DNA of 23,978 bases. It comes from a virus. The DNA is taken from positions 1 through 23,978 of IMG/VR virus record IMGVR_UViG_3300033233_000164. The stretch is one strand, 5' to 3'. Of this stretch, positions 7,665-15,496 are shown piece after piece. A program made the translations under genes and the position numbers. Below the pieces are notes generated by a model. That model was not told the origin of the DNA. It did not search any database and saw only the letters and a list, made by a program, of their open reading frames with translations. Within the stretch, counting starts at the first letter, position 1. Every line of letters begins with the position of its first letter.

Positions 7665-7954
7665 TATTTCCAGTTGAATCCTAGAGTTGATAAAATCTTT
7701 TTAGCTAACTCATTAGCGTCATCACTTTTCGCCTTAACTAAATTACCTAATATGGAATACATTTCAGCAGCATTAAAATTACCATTAGTAGGAAGACCTA
7801 ACATAGAAACAGTTCTATTATCAGGAAACTTCAAATCTAACTTATATATGCTTCCCATGTTATTCATTAATGACTTCTTAAAGTCAGTGAAGTTTGGAAG
7901 AACACCATAAGTAAGATTGGTTGACTCTGTTATATATTGTTTCAATGTTTTCAT
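7664..7954 (-). CDS. Small protein with capsid-targeting-like leader, 96 aa
   Basis: The N-terminus MKTLKQYITES is very like the capsid-targeting sequence of T4 internal proteins (MKTYQEFI-x-EA), and ITE followed by Ser fits the (I/L)-x-E cleavage consensus of the T4 prohead protease gp21. The rest (about 86 residues) has no motif I recognise; it seems soluble and ends in a helix with AKKILSTLGFNWK. It overlaps the upstream HAD gene by ATGA and the downstream gp15 by TAATG, so all three are likely coupled. A packaged internal protein is inferred; the leader resemblance is seen in the sequence. Confidence 0.7.
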   Translation of the reverse strand: MKTLKQYITESTNLTYGVLPNFTDFKKSLMNNMGSIYKLDLKFPDNRTVSMLGLPTNGNFNAAEMYSILGNLVKAKSDDANELAKKILSTLGFNWK

Positions 7955-8478
7955 TTCTCCAATATTTCCTTTAGTTTCTTTATGGTATCATTAGAGTTTC
8001 TATGAAGTATTCCAATACCACCAGCATTAATCCACTGTTGAATATTATCCTTCCTATCATCAATTAGAATCGCTTTATCTCCAGCCCATTTCTTCTTCTC
8101 TTCACTTCTAACAAGCAGTGCTTGTTTAGCAACATTACTATTTATATGGTGTGAAAGCCAATCTCTCTTACCACTCAAGGCTTGTTCTTTACCACCAGGA
8201 TTCTTAGGATATGCCGAAAGAATAACAGGATTATATTCCTTAACGTAATTCCACAACTGCTTTCCATCTTTAGTCCAAGGAAGATCAGACCAAAATTTAG
8301 GACCAAGGGATGTAACCTTATCCCAATTTTCCTTTTTAAAGTCATCCCATTGATTATGATCATTCATATCAATATCAAATCTATCCTTAACGCCCTTAAC
8401 GAAATCGACAATTACGCCATCCAAATCCACATAAACCTTATAACCATCTGATTCTACTAAATATTGTTTAAATTTCAT
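7951..8478 (-). CDS. HAD-family 5'-nucleotidase-like phosphatase with capsid-targeting-like leader
   Basis: A 175-aa HAD hydrolase of the deoxyribonucleotidase (NT5C-like) type. Motif I is DLDGVIVDF with D18 and D20 as nucleophile and acid; motif II is the Ser in ILSAYPK (S88); motif III is a Lys in the 126-133 region; motif IV is IDDRKDNI (D140, D141). Such enzymes remove phosphate from nucleotides. Uniquely, the first residues MKFKQYLVES match the neighbouring gene's leader and T4 capsid-targeting sequences, with LVE followed by Ser as a possible prohead-protease cut. The enzyme may be packaged and injected, or the leader may be chance. It sits between gp14 and gp15. Confidence 0.8.
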   Translation of the reverse strand: MKFKQYLVESDGYKVYVDLDGVIVDFVKGVKDRFDIDMNDHNQWDDFKKENWDKVTSLGPKFWSDLPWTKDGKQLWNYVKEYNPVILSAYPKNPGGKEQALSGKRDWLSHHINSNVAKQALLVRSEEKKKWAGDKAILIDDRKDNIQQWINAGGIGILHRNSNDTIKKLKEILEK

Positions 8479-8492
8479 CTATATGCCCTTTA

Positions 8493-9200
8493 TTATCTAC
8501 CAAACATTTGTTCATCAATATTAGAATATGAATGAATTGTATTACTTTCATCCTCTATCACTTCATTATCACCAAATAACAACAAATCATCATATATCAA
8601 ATTACCATCAGCAGCACTAACATCACTTGTAAATGTAGCAGTTGGGTTTAGAGTATGAATCTGATAGTGCTCCAAACTCTGATGAGAATATCTGAATGGT
8701 CTAAGTATTAGGGACCATACGAACTTCTTAGCCATAAAAACTTGATCAGCATTCTTAGCATCTACAATCTCATATTTTAAATCATTCCAAGGTATATGGA
8801 TAACTGTTCCAGGTGCCGGTTGAATGAACTCACCACTCAAAGATGGGTTACTCATATACGCCCCAGAACAGTCCCTTGTATATGTGGTCATTGGGATATA
8901 AGCAAACTGTAGTGTCTCATCAGAGTTAATACCGAAACTATCTATAATAGAATCCTCATTACCAACCTCATACACCATTTTGGTGCTAATTGGTCCTACG
9001 AGATTCTTATTAGTATCCTCACCAAATACTTTATCCCAAGAAGCTAATGGAATATATAGATTAATCTCTACACCTCTAATATCACACATCTCAACAACAA
9101 CAGAATCGAACAGCAAATGTTCAGGATTATTATCTGATATATCATACATATTCCACATATGACGCTGTTTGAGTGCTGACTTTACTTGACTAATTGACAT
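8493..9200 (-). CDS. 14: Neck protein (gp14 family)
   Basis: A 235-aa protein resembling T4 gp14, which with gp13 forms the neck that closes the filled head. Matching features are the segment VVVEMCDIRGVEINLYIPL (T4 has MRGVECYYVPREY), the FGEDTNKN motif (T4 FGEDLKNKF), the FGINSDETL segment, and the proline-containing GTVIHIPWNDLKYEIV region (T4 GDLIYFPMDNSLFEI). The order gp13, two small genes, gp14, gp15 keeps the T4 order 13-14-15. The start overlaps the upstream 66-aa gene by 19 bp and has AGGAG five bases ahead. Confidence 0.85.
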   Translation of the reverse strand: MSISQVKSALKQRHMWNMYDISDNNPEHLLFDSVVVEMCDIRGVEINLYIPLASWDKVFGEDTNKNLVGPISTKMVYEVGNEDSIIDSFGINSDETLQFAYIPMTTYTRDCSGAYMSNPSLSGEFIQPAPGTVIHIPWNDLKYEIVDAKNADQVFMAKKFVWSLILRPFRYSHQSLEHYQIHTLNPTATFTSDVSAADGNLIYDDLLLFGDNEVIEDESNTIHSYSNIDEQMFGR

Positions 9201-9382
9201 ATACTCTCCTGATATGGTATTAAAGCATTTGCTGTAACGTTATTTATCCACTCAGTTTCTGTACCAACAAATACATTAGCTAAAGCAATTTGATATGCAC
9301 TTTTACCAGGCTGTCCTATTGATATAGGTGCTGATATTGATGTTGATTTAGTTGTAAAATTTGATGATATTATATTTGCCAT
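9182..9382 (-). CDS. Small fibre-like protein, 66 aa
   Basis: A short protein whose central segment (GKSAYQIALANVFVGTETEW) matches the SAYxIAxxxGFxGTExEW motif seen in many phage tail-fibre and head-decoration proteins. The N-terminal third is Ser/Thr/Ile-rich. It follows the upstream gene by one base (TAACATG), so translation is likely coupled, and overlaps the gp14 start. Between gp13 and gp14 it may belong to a collar or neck appendage, comparable in position with T4 whiskers (wac lies next to gene 13). The role is inferred. Confidence 0.65.
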   Translation of the reverse strand: MANIISSNFTTKSTSISAPISIGQPGKSAYQIALANVFVGTETEWINNVTANALIPYQESICQLVK

Positions 9383-9383
9383 G

Positions 9384-9740
9384 TTAGTATGTTATATCCT
9401 CGATAACTCTCATAGAGCCTTTATATAAAGTTCTTTTAAATCCACTAGAATCCATCGTTTCAAAATCCCAATACCAACATCCAACCATCAAAGGAAGTTC
9501 AGTCGGAAATATTTTAACTTCCCATTTATCACTATCGATAATTATAATCTCTCCATGTCCTATAGATGGAGTTGTTCTAAAACTATAACCGAGTGTTCCA
9601 TTTTCATCTCTAAAATCGATATAACAAGCAGATAGTGGATATTCAGGGTCTATATTATCGAATAGTATAGGACCAATAGTAATACCGTCCCACGTATCAC
9701 CACGATAATAATCATCTAATTCTACAAATACTGGTATCAT
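9384..9740 (-). CDS. Beta-rich structural protein, 118 aa, possible neck accessory
   Basis: The preferred start is ATG at 9738-9740, preceded by AAAGGAAAG; upstream in-frame starts lack a site. The protein is rich in aromatic and acidic residues and looks all-beta, with DDYYRGDTWDGI near the N-terminus, CYIDFRDENGTLGYSF in the middle, and WYWDFETMDSSGF followed by TLYKGSMRVIEDITY at the end. This pattern is common in small phage adaptor or fibre-attachment domains. It lies between gp13 and the fibre-like 66-aa gene, which supports a neck or collar structure. No enzymatic motif is visible. Confidence 0.7.
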   Translation of the reverse strand: MIPVFVELDDYYRGDTWDGITIGPILFDNIDPEYPLSACYIDFRDENGTLGYSFRTTPSIGHGEIIIIDSDKWEVKIFPTELPLMVGCWYWDFETMDSSGFKRTLYKGSMRVIEDITY

Positions 9741-9777
9741 ATACTTTCCTTTTAAACAACGTAAAATCAACTACATA

Positions 9778-10566
9778 CTAACCAATAAGAATATTATATC
9801 CTTCGAAAACTTCTTGAGCATCAATACGCTCTTCTAATTGTTCTATCCAAGTATTTGCTTCTGATATCAAGGATTCCCCATCCATAGCCATGCCTTGATT
9901 TCCCATAGCAGGAGTATTAGCATATTTTCGTCTAATAAACCCTAGCTTCCTCATGGATAACGCAGTCGCATAGTCCTGTATGGTTTGCTCTTCGTATAAA
10001 TCATCTATTTCTGTTTCTACTTTATAAACCTTTAATAAAGCATATCCAGATACATCTAACAAAACTTCACCACCAGTAGCATCATAAGTAACCATATAGC
10101 TACCTGTTGGTGGTGATGGTGATAGTGTTATTTGATTTTTAAACCTGTTATATCTCCAATTATATTTTGAAACCGTGTATCTACTAAGAGTCTCTAAGAA
10201 GTCTAAAGCAACGTGATAACCAACCAAATCAAAAGGCTGAGAAAGATTGCTTAACATACCCTGAGAGAAGAAGTAATTCTCAATAGTGAATAGTGTGTTA
10301 ATCTTACCACCCATACCTCCACCACCAGAACCATCAGCATAATCAACAACTTCTCTAATGGTTGATGGAAGATCATACACACTCTGGCCACCAGATAACA
10401 TCATAGTAATATAATCTTCCTGTACCACATTACCGATAGCTCGTTTTATAAATCTATCTCTAGCATAATTAATAGAGTCAATTATTTGATCATCGACCAA
10501 CTCTATTTTTATTAGAGGAGAACCTAAATTTCTTTTTATTAGTGATATCAGTTCACTTCTAGTCAT
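9778..10566 (-). CDS. 13: Neck protein (gp13 family)
   Basis: A 262-aa protein with features of T4 gp13-type head-completion proteins: an N-terminal helix ending in IDSINYARDRFIKRAIGN, the YDLPSTIREVVDY segment, a glycine-rich loop GGGGMGGK, and the long helical C-terminal part (YEEQTIQDYATALSMRKLGFIRRKYA). Products of this family bind the portal ring and receive gp14. ATG at 10564-10566 follows AAGG. Its own late promoter stands about 32 bp upstream in the gap after the terminase gene. Confidence 0.8.
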   Translation of the reverse strand: MTRSELISLIKRNLGSPLIKIELVDDQIIDSINYARDRFIKRAIGNVVQEDYITMMLSGGQSVYDLPSTIREVVDYADGSGGGGMGGKINTLFTIENYFFSQGMLSNLSQPFDLVGYHVALDFLETLSRYTVSKYNWRYNRFKNQITLSPSPPTGSYMVTYDATGGEVLLDVSGYALLKVYKVETEIDDLYEEQTIQDYATALSMRKLGFIRRKYANTPAMGNQGMAMDGESLISEANTWIEQLEERIDAQEVFEGYNILIG

Positions 10567-10597
10567 ATATACCTTCTTATATGTAAAGTCTCATTAC

Positions 10598-10605
10598 TAT
10601 TTATA
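10598..10605 (-). promoter_or_regulatory. Late promoter for gp13 gene
   Basis: TATAAATA on the minus strand in the 42-bp gap between the large terminase stop and the gp13 start. Confidence 0.75.
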
Positions 10606-10608
10606 GTT

Positions 10609-12156
10609 TTAGCATAGGGTAGGAATATACTCATATCCATCATCAATGCCCTGAGCATCATCGAATATTCCCCAACCTTCTTCTTCTAAATTAACATCTT
10701 CAATTCTCATTGATTCGTCAAGAATATTCATTTCGAATATATAGCTTGCCCAATATAAAGCAGAAACCAAGTCATCTGGTTTTCCATTGCCAGAATACTT
10801 ACCGTTTATATCAACAAATGTTAACAATTGATCAACAGTTGGCTTATCAATAATTTCCATTGAACCATTATCGATAAGTTTTTTTAGAAGAAGAACAGCT
10901 TTAAGCTTGCTGGTAGCAGTTGCTCTAATACCTAATTTGGATATTTTCTGTCCTTCATTGACAAGATTGGCATTTTCATGATCCCACCATAAACGAGATA
11001 TTACAGGAGCACCCTCACCATTATTCTCACACATGATATGAGCATTATTATAGTAATAACTTGTCTTATTTATAATATCAGCAAACTTATATGTATCTGT
11101 CATATTGTCCTGAAAAACAGCAACCTGAACCATTTTAACAGGGTTTATTGAGATTATTCTAAATACCTGCATGACAGAATCATGTTCACCACTTCCCTTA
11201 CCACTATCAATACCTAACACATACAATCCACCATCAACAGGAGGCTCAAATATTCTAAATAATCCCTTACCTTCTAATGAAGTGGGGTATACCGTACTTG
11301 CTATCAATCTCCTTAATGTGGCTTCCTCAAGAACAATACTATCGGAGCCAAGGAAGTTGCCACCAAACTCTTGATTGAATCTCCTAATACCAATTGTCTT
11401 TATTTGATCTTCAGCCCACTTCTCATCTCTACCAGGAACATCACGCCAATCTGAGAAAAAATGAACGAAGGTATTTATTTTCTTTTCAGCTTCAGTATAT
11501 AACTGATGAAATAAATTACCAATACCTTTAGGTGTTGATATAACAATAAACTTAGATACTTCTGATTTTGAAATTGTAGGCCAGTTAGAAGTGAAAAACT
11601 CATCACATTTCCATTGAGGTTCAACATGGGCCATTTCATCAGAGCACAAGATGTTGCATGTACGACCTCTGAAGGAGTCTTTTGATGTTGCTCTAGCTTT
11701 TACTGATGTGCCATTTTCAAATACAACAGTCTTTTTGTTATATTCAACAACACCTGGCTTTATAAATGAAGGCAATTCTTCATATATAACCTTCATCCTA
11801 TCGAGAATATCAATAGCTCCTGCTTCATTGTTAGATACAATACCAACTAACTTATCTTCATTGAATATAGAATACCACACTAAATATACGGCGATTGTTA
11901 TTGATTTTCCTGATTGCCTAGAAGAGTTTATTACTATATGCCTGTTATCATGTACTAAATTAAGTATCTTCTTTTGAAACTCATAAGGAATATATGGTAT
12001 TCTTCCCAAGTCAGGATGCACAACCTTAACATACTTCAAGAAGTACATAAAACTCTTCTTACACTTAGCAAGTTCTCTTATTTGATCTGGTGTAAAATCT
12101 TCTTCTTCACCAGGACGCTTTACATATTCATTATAAACTATACTCACTTTACGCAC
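10609..12156 (-). CDS. 17: Terminase large subunit (gp17 family)
   Basis: A 515-aa DNA-packaging motor. The ATPase domain has a Walker A-type loop SSRQSGKS (78-85), Walker B ILCSDEMAH with D173/E174, and the coupling motif STPKG (207-211). The nuclease domain has LGIDSGKG (D317), CENNGEG (E377) and GKPDDLVSA (D461/D462). It pumps genome into proheads and cuts the concatemer. T4 gp17 is about 610 aa; this copy starts near T4 residue 90 and lacks the N-terminal extension. The apparent start is GTG at 12154-12156, inside the end of the HNH gene, with no clear ribosome binding site, so translation may depend on coupling. Confidence 0.93.
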   Translation of the reverse strand: MRKVSIVYNEYVKRPGEEEDFTPDQIRELAKCKKSFMYFLKYVKVVHPDLGRIPYIPYEFQKKILNLVHDNRHIVINSSRQSGKSITIAVYLVWYSIFNEDKLVGIVSNNEAGAIDILDRMKVIYEELPSFIKPGVVEYNKKTVVFENGTSVKARATSKDSFRGRTCNILCSDEMAHVEPQWKCDEFFTSNWPTISKSEVSKFIVISTPKGIGNLFHQLYTEAEKKINTFVHFFSDWRDVPGRDEKWAEDQIKTIGIRRFNQEFGGNFLGSDSIVLEEATLRRLIASTVYPTSLEGKGLFRIFEPPVDGGLYVLGIDSGKGSGEHDSVMQVFRIISINPVKMVQVAVFQDNMTDTYKFADIINKTSYYYNNAHIMCENNGEGAPVISRLWWDHENANLVNEGQKISKLGIRATATSKLKAVLLLKKLIDNGSMEIIDKPTVDQLLTFVDINGKYSGNGKPDDLVSALYWASYIFEMNILDESMRIEDVNLEEEGWGIFDDAQGIDDGYEYIPTLC

Positions 12157-13301
12157 CGCATATCTATTTTTCTACATCCTATTTCACTATGAGAATTTTC
12201 ATGATGAGTAAAACACAAGGTAACACACAAATCCATATCAGCACTTTCTATAGGGTTATATAGAATTCCTTCTAAATGATGGCATATAAGATTTTCTGTT
12301 GATCCACATATGATACACCGATTTCCATCTCTTTCGAGAACCATTTGTCTAAGTTCTGGTTGATCAGCCCTATAGTTATCATACTTGATATTATATCCTT
12401 TCGGCCAAATAGTCCTATTATAGACACTACAATTACTTCTACATTCATCGGAGCAGTAAAAATTATGTTCTCCTTCATCTACTCTACATATGGATTTATA
12501 TCTATTGCTTGATTCCATAGTTGTAGGAATCATCCATTCTTTGCAATGATAGCACCTAACCTTTAGATATCCCCCATCAGTAATATCAATGTCTTCTATA
12601 TATTTAAGCTTTTGCTCATATTTATTATAGCTTGCTGGAAGACCTCTATAAATTTTATTATATTCACTATCTTTTACCATATTTCTCATAAGTCTTCCAC
12701 CATTGACAATACCTATCTGGTGCTTGGTTAGCCCTGTTTTTTCATCTAATACACGCAACCGTCGTTTTATGTTCTCTATCCTATCTGAACACGACCTATT
12801 TTCCCGGGAAAATGGATAATCTTCGTCTTTCATATTTAAAATATTTTTGATATACGATTTCTTTATACTGATGAGCCTAGCACCCAAGATAGGACATGTA
12901 ATAAAAGATTTCCCATCTAAAGAGGAATCAAGATCATATAACATAGAATTTCTAACTAAATTTCTCTTTAAGAACGTCCTAATTTTCTTACCATCCTTTA
13001 TATCATCACTTCCGATCAATCCAGCATAAAATATAAAATTTATTCTATCTGCCTTACTTTTATTTATCCTATCTCTATGTATTGGATTCCTCAGAACATC
13101 ATTATATTTAGAAGAGCAAGACCCACAGCAAAATTCCCCCTTCCCATGCTTCACCAAATCATGACTGGAAAAATATTCTTCATTGCAATATTTACAACTA
13201 TCTAACAAAATAAACTTTGTATATGAGTCTGAAGCAATATAATCAAACCTACCATCACTAAGTAATTTAAAATTATCAATATTATCCCATGTTATTTTCA
13301 T
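12144..13301 (-). CDS. HNH homing endonuclease 2 (upstream of large terminase)
   Basis: A 385-aa HNH endonuclease. The preferred start is ATG at 13299-13301 (MKI, as in HNH1) rather than GTG at 13310; neither has a strong ribosome binding site. The N-terminus has CKYC and CCGSC cysteine pairs, followed by a basic region unlike the other HNH copies (about 60-200). The shared core begins at LPASYNKYEQKL and contains VRCYHCKEW, YCSDECRSNCSVYNR and PKGY. The HNH domain is CIICG, CHHLEG and NPIESADMDLCVTLC. It overlaps the terminase start by 13 bp. A late promoter and a 13-bp inverted repeat precede it. Confidence 0.88.
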   Translation of the reverse strand: MKITWDNIDNFKLLSDGRFDYIASDSYTKFILLDSCKYCNEEYFSSHDLVKHGKGEFCCGSCSSKYNDVLRNPIHRDRINKSKADRINFIFYAGLIGSDDIKDGKKIRTFLKRNLVRNSMLYDLDSSLDGKSFITCPILGARLISIKKSYIKNILNMKDEDYPFSRENRSCSDRIENIKRRLRVLDEKTGLTKHQIGIVNGGRLMRNMVKDSEYNKIYRGLPASYNKYEQKLKYIEDIDITDGGYLKVRCYHCKEWMIPTTMESSNRYKSICRVDEGEHNFYCSDECRSNCSVYNRTIWPKGYNIKYDNYRADQPELRQMVLERDGNRCIICGSTENLICHHLEGILYNPIESADMDLCVTLCFTHHENSHSEIGCRKIDMRCVK

Positions 13302-13317
13302 AATAGACACTAATCCA

Positions 13318-13404
13318 TATAAATAGAGGTCAGAAGGGACAGCGATTAACTAATCCCATTGTTGAAGATCGACCCGATATCTTTCTTCTTACCTTCTATT
13401 TATA
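13318..13404 (-). repeat. Inverted repeat containing the HNH2 late promoter
   Basis: The plus strand carries tataaatagaggt (13318-13330) and accttctatttata (13391-13404). The arms are complementary over 13 bp with one bulged base. The distal arm is the late promoter itself; the proximal arm ends 17 bp before the preferred start codon. Same layout as HNH1 and HNH3. Confidence 0.65.
13397..13404 (-). promoter_or_regulatory. Late promoter for HNH2 (and terminase)
   Basis: TATAAATA on the minus strand, 96 bp before the preferred HNH2 start and just after the stop of the membrane-protein gene. As no other late element separates HNH2 from the large terminase, it may serve both. Confidence 0.7.
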
Positions 13405-13415
13405 CAGAGCTATAC

Positions 13416-13754
13416 TCATTTATCTATTGTTAAATCCCTAACTGTTTTTTGTAGGTCTTTAATCTTTCTCTCCAATCTAGGCTTACTTGCTTTATCAAAT
13501 TCAGTGGCTTTGCCTAATTGCTCTTTTAACTCTATATCTTCAAGTCTATCTTCATAGTCAACAACTCTTTCTTGTGCTCTTTCAAGAGATTGCTGAACAA
13601 CTAACTTATGAAGATCATCAGCATGAACATATCTAGTATCTATCCAGAAGATAGAACCAAAGATGAACGATAATATAGTAACAATTCCTGATATTGATTT
13701 AATAGGATTCTCCTTTATAGCCTTAACAGTAGCTTTCATAAACTCATTCTCCAT
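13416..13754 (-). CDS. Membrane-anchored coiled-coil protein, 112 aa
   Basis: A short basic N-terminus is followed by one hydrophobic segment (about residues 19-37, SISGIVTILSFIFGSIFWI) and then a charged, heptad-like helix through residues 50-110 (QERVVDYEDRLEDIELKEQ and PRLERKIKDLQKTV). This is a single-pass protein with a probable outward or periplasmic coiled coil. Proteins with a DTRYVHADDL-like segment after a membrane helix are common in phage genomes, usually unassigned. An inner-membrane spanin or lysis accessory is possible, but no partner outer-membrane lipoprotein is seen nearby. An alternative start is ATG at 13737-13739, which has GGAG upstream. Confidence 0.75.
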   Translation of the reverse strand: MENEFMKATVKAIKENPIKSISGIVTILSFIFGSIFWIDTRYVHADDLHKLVVQQSLERAQERVVDYEDRLEDIELKEQLGKATEFDKASKPRLERKIKDLQKTVRDLTIDK

Positions 13755-14076
13755 TTAACTTTTTCCTTTTCACTATATGAACTTTAGGATCAGGAAGACC
13801 CGTTATAGAGTCTTCCCCTTGATTCCTATATATGAGCACCTTAGATTTAGTACTCATAAACTTTCCTTCAATAATAACCAAACCCTCATGAACAGAACTA
13901 TGGCAATTTGGACAAATAAAAGCCAAGTTCCAAACACTATTTGATCCACCATAACATTTACTTGTTATGTGGTGCGACTGTAATAACTCTTTATCTGTTC
14001 CACAAATTTCACATCTACTAACTGGCTTCAATATTCCTATAACCCCGATATAAATTTTCGTATCATACCAAAACAA
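13744..14076 (-). CDS. Short HNH endonuclease domain protein
   Basis: The frame covers 110 codons from TTG at 14074-14076; a later TTG (ILKPVSR, after AGGA) is another possible start. It carries an HNH-type zinc finger: CEICG, then LLQSHHITSK, then CPNCHSSVHEG. The C-terminal tail GEDSITGLPDPKVHIVKRK matches the tail often found in phage HNH homing endonucleases. It overlaps the end of a Vsr-like frame upstream, so both may be pieces of one decayed endonuclease. Its last codons overlap the start of the membrane-protein gene. Whether it is still expressed is unclear. Confidence 0.65.
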   Translation of the reverse strand: MFWYDTKIYIGVIGILKPVSRCEICGTDKELLQSHHITSKCYGGSNSVWNLAFICPNCHSSVHEGLVIIEGKFMSTKSKVLIYRNQGEDSITGLPDPKVHIVKRKKLNGE

Positions 14077-14264
14077 TGATCCTTGTTAGATAGCCACATT
14101 TCATCGGTTATCTTCAGTAGGTCAATATTCAATCTTTTACATTCTTTCTTTTTTATTCTATCAGCCAATTTTCTATCTCTAGTAGAGTGCCAATACAACC
14201 CATTATATTCTATAGCCTTATTCAAAGAAGGAATCCATACATCAAGCTCTAACCATCTATTAGT
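14037..14264 (-). pseudogene. 5'-truncated Vsr-like endonuclease fragment
   Basis: The open frame reads RWLELDVWIPSLNKAIEYNG and then LYWHS, followed by CKRLNIDLLKITDEMW. This is the classic core of Vsr/PD-(D/E)XK-like phage homing endonucleases (ELDIYIP...AIEYNGLYWHS...C...I.L..I...EW). There is no ATG start: the frame opens only 14 bases after the PhoH stop, and the only initiators are TTG or similar. The usual N-terminal zinc-finger and repeat region is missing. It is best seen as the remnant of an endonuclease gene that was inserted behind phoH. Confidence 0.65.
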
Positions 14265-14277
14265 TTATCCCTCTATA

Positions 14278-15474
14278 TTATTTCCAATATTTAGAAACCA
14301 TATCACATATAGGTCCACGACTTTTACTACCCTGAAGTGTTATATGACCATAATTATTAAGACCATTAAAGTTTGTCAAACACCAATTAAGACCATTATT
14401 ATCTCTATTTAACCCTTTAGTATCTACCTGACCAATATCACCATTAATAATACACTTAACATTCTGACCCATTCTGCTTAATATTGTCTTCATAAAGTAG
14501 TTAGAATAATTTTGACCCTCTTCGATTATAACAACACACTGAGATAAGTTAAGACCCCTAATGAAGTTTATAGGCATAAACTCAATATATCTACTATTTA
14601 AATTATCACTATCATCCTCGAATAACTTATTAGCTGGTCTTAGCTCATGTAACTCTACTATCAAATCCTTTACATTCTTAAAATATGGACTCAGCTTATC
14701 ATCAACACTCCCAGGTAAGAAGCCAATCTCTTTCCCTATTTCCTCAGTGCTTTTAAAAACATAAATCTTCTTATACTTTTTATCCTGTAACATTAATTGA
14801 AGAGCACAAGAAAGAGAGAGTAGACTTTTACCCAATCCTGCACTAGATTGAACAGAAACAACATCAATATCATCATTCATAACCAGATTAACAAATGCTT
14901 TCTGATATATGGTCTTAGGAGTAATCTTCCAAACATCTCTATCAGGTACTAAAACACCTTCTTGATGCTTCTTTTTGAAGTACAATCTACCTTCATACAT
15001 ATAGAAGCAGTTGTTTACTTCATCATCCACTTTACCTTCAGCATCTACTTCAATAAAACCAGTAAACTTTTCCGATTCTGTTTTAAAAGGATTGGATGCT
15101 TGAAGTTCTTGTGTTTCTATATCAAAGAACTTCTCTGCCTTAAATCTCATCAATAAATCATTAGTGACTAGAATTGGCTTTAGATCACTCTTATCATCAA
15201 CAATCTTAATCAACTGATTATCGTTCTTATATGAAGTATCAACCTTTCCAATAATCTCTACTGAATCTTTATTTTCCCATATATACCTAATAATCTCTCT
15301 TACTTGTGGACCCAATCTATTGTCAGTTTTTAGATGATCCAACTCTTCGATAACAACACTACTCAGATACACTTTGTTTTTATCTTTCCCATCCTCACCA
15401 TTAATAAGAATCTTAATTGCGTCTGGATTGTCGATAATTGCACATGTATCAATAATAAAGTGTTTAATTGCCAT
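14278..15474 (-). CDS. phoH: PIN-PhoH family ATPase/ribonuclease (PhoH2-like)
   Basis: A 398-aa two-domain protein. Residues 1-125 form a PIN-like nuclease domain with acidic residues D9, E44, D85 and D106 (IIDTCAII, VIEELDHLK, LVTND). Residues 190-398 form a PhoH ATPase with Walker A SSAGLGKSLL (210-219), the FLPGSVDDKL loop, Walker B VVIIEEGQN (314-322) and the sensor motif NGDIGQVD. In bacteria, PIN-PhoH2 proteins are RNA helicase/ribonucleases. PhoH genes are widespread in phages, but the fused PIN form is less common. ATG follows AAGGAACTAT. It sits between small and large terminase genes, an unusual place. Its phage function is unknown. Confidence 0.9.
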   Translation of the reverse strand: MAIKHFIIDTCAIIDNPDAIKILINGEDGKDKNKVYLSSVVIEELDHLKTDNRLGPQVREIIRYIWENKDSVEIIGKVDTSYKNDNQLIKIVDDKSDLKPILVTNDLLMRFKAEKFFDIETQELQASNPFKTESEKFTGFIEVDAEGKVDDEVNNCFYMYEGRLYFKKKHQEGVLVPDRDVWKITPKTIYQKAFVNLVMNDDIDVVSVQSSAGLGKSLLSLSCALQLMLQDKKYKKIYVFKSTEEIGKEIGFLPGSVDDKLSPYFKNVKDLIVELHELRPANKLFEDDSDNLNSRYIEFMPINFIRGLNLSQCVVIIEEGQNYSNYFMKTILSRMGQNVKCIINGDIGQVDTKGLNRDNNGLNWCLTNFNGLNNYGHITLQGSKSRGPICDMVSKYWK

Positions 15475-15496
15475 ATAGTTCCTTATGGGTTAGAAG

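Noticed and set aside
8139-8146. TATAAATA on the minus strand inside the HAD gene
   Set aside because: About 185 bp before the next start and within a conserved gene; the next genes are translationally coupled, so a promoter is not needed. Not excluded.
11067-11074. TATAAATA on the minus strand inside the large terminase gene
   Set aside because: Deep in coding sequence with no gene start nearby.
13318-13325. TATAAATA on the plus strand, and the similar site at 22997
   Set aside because: There is no rightward gene; these are better explained as the proximal arms of the inverted repeats in front of HNH2 and HNH3.
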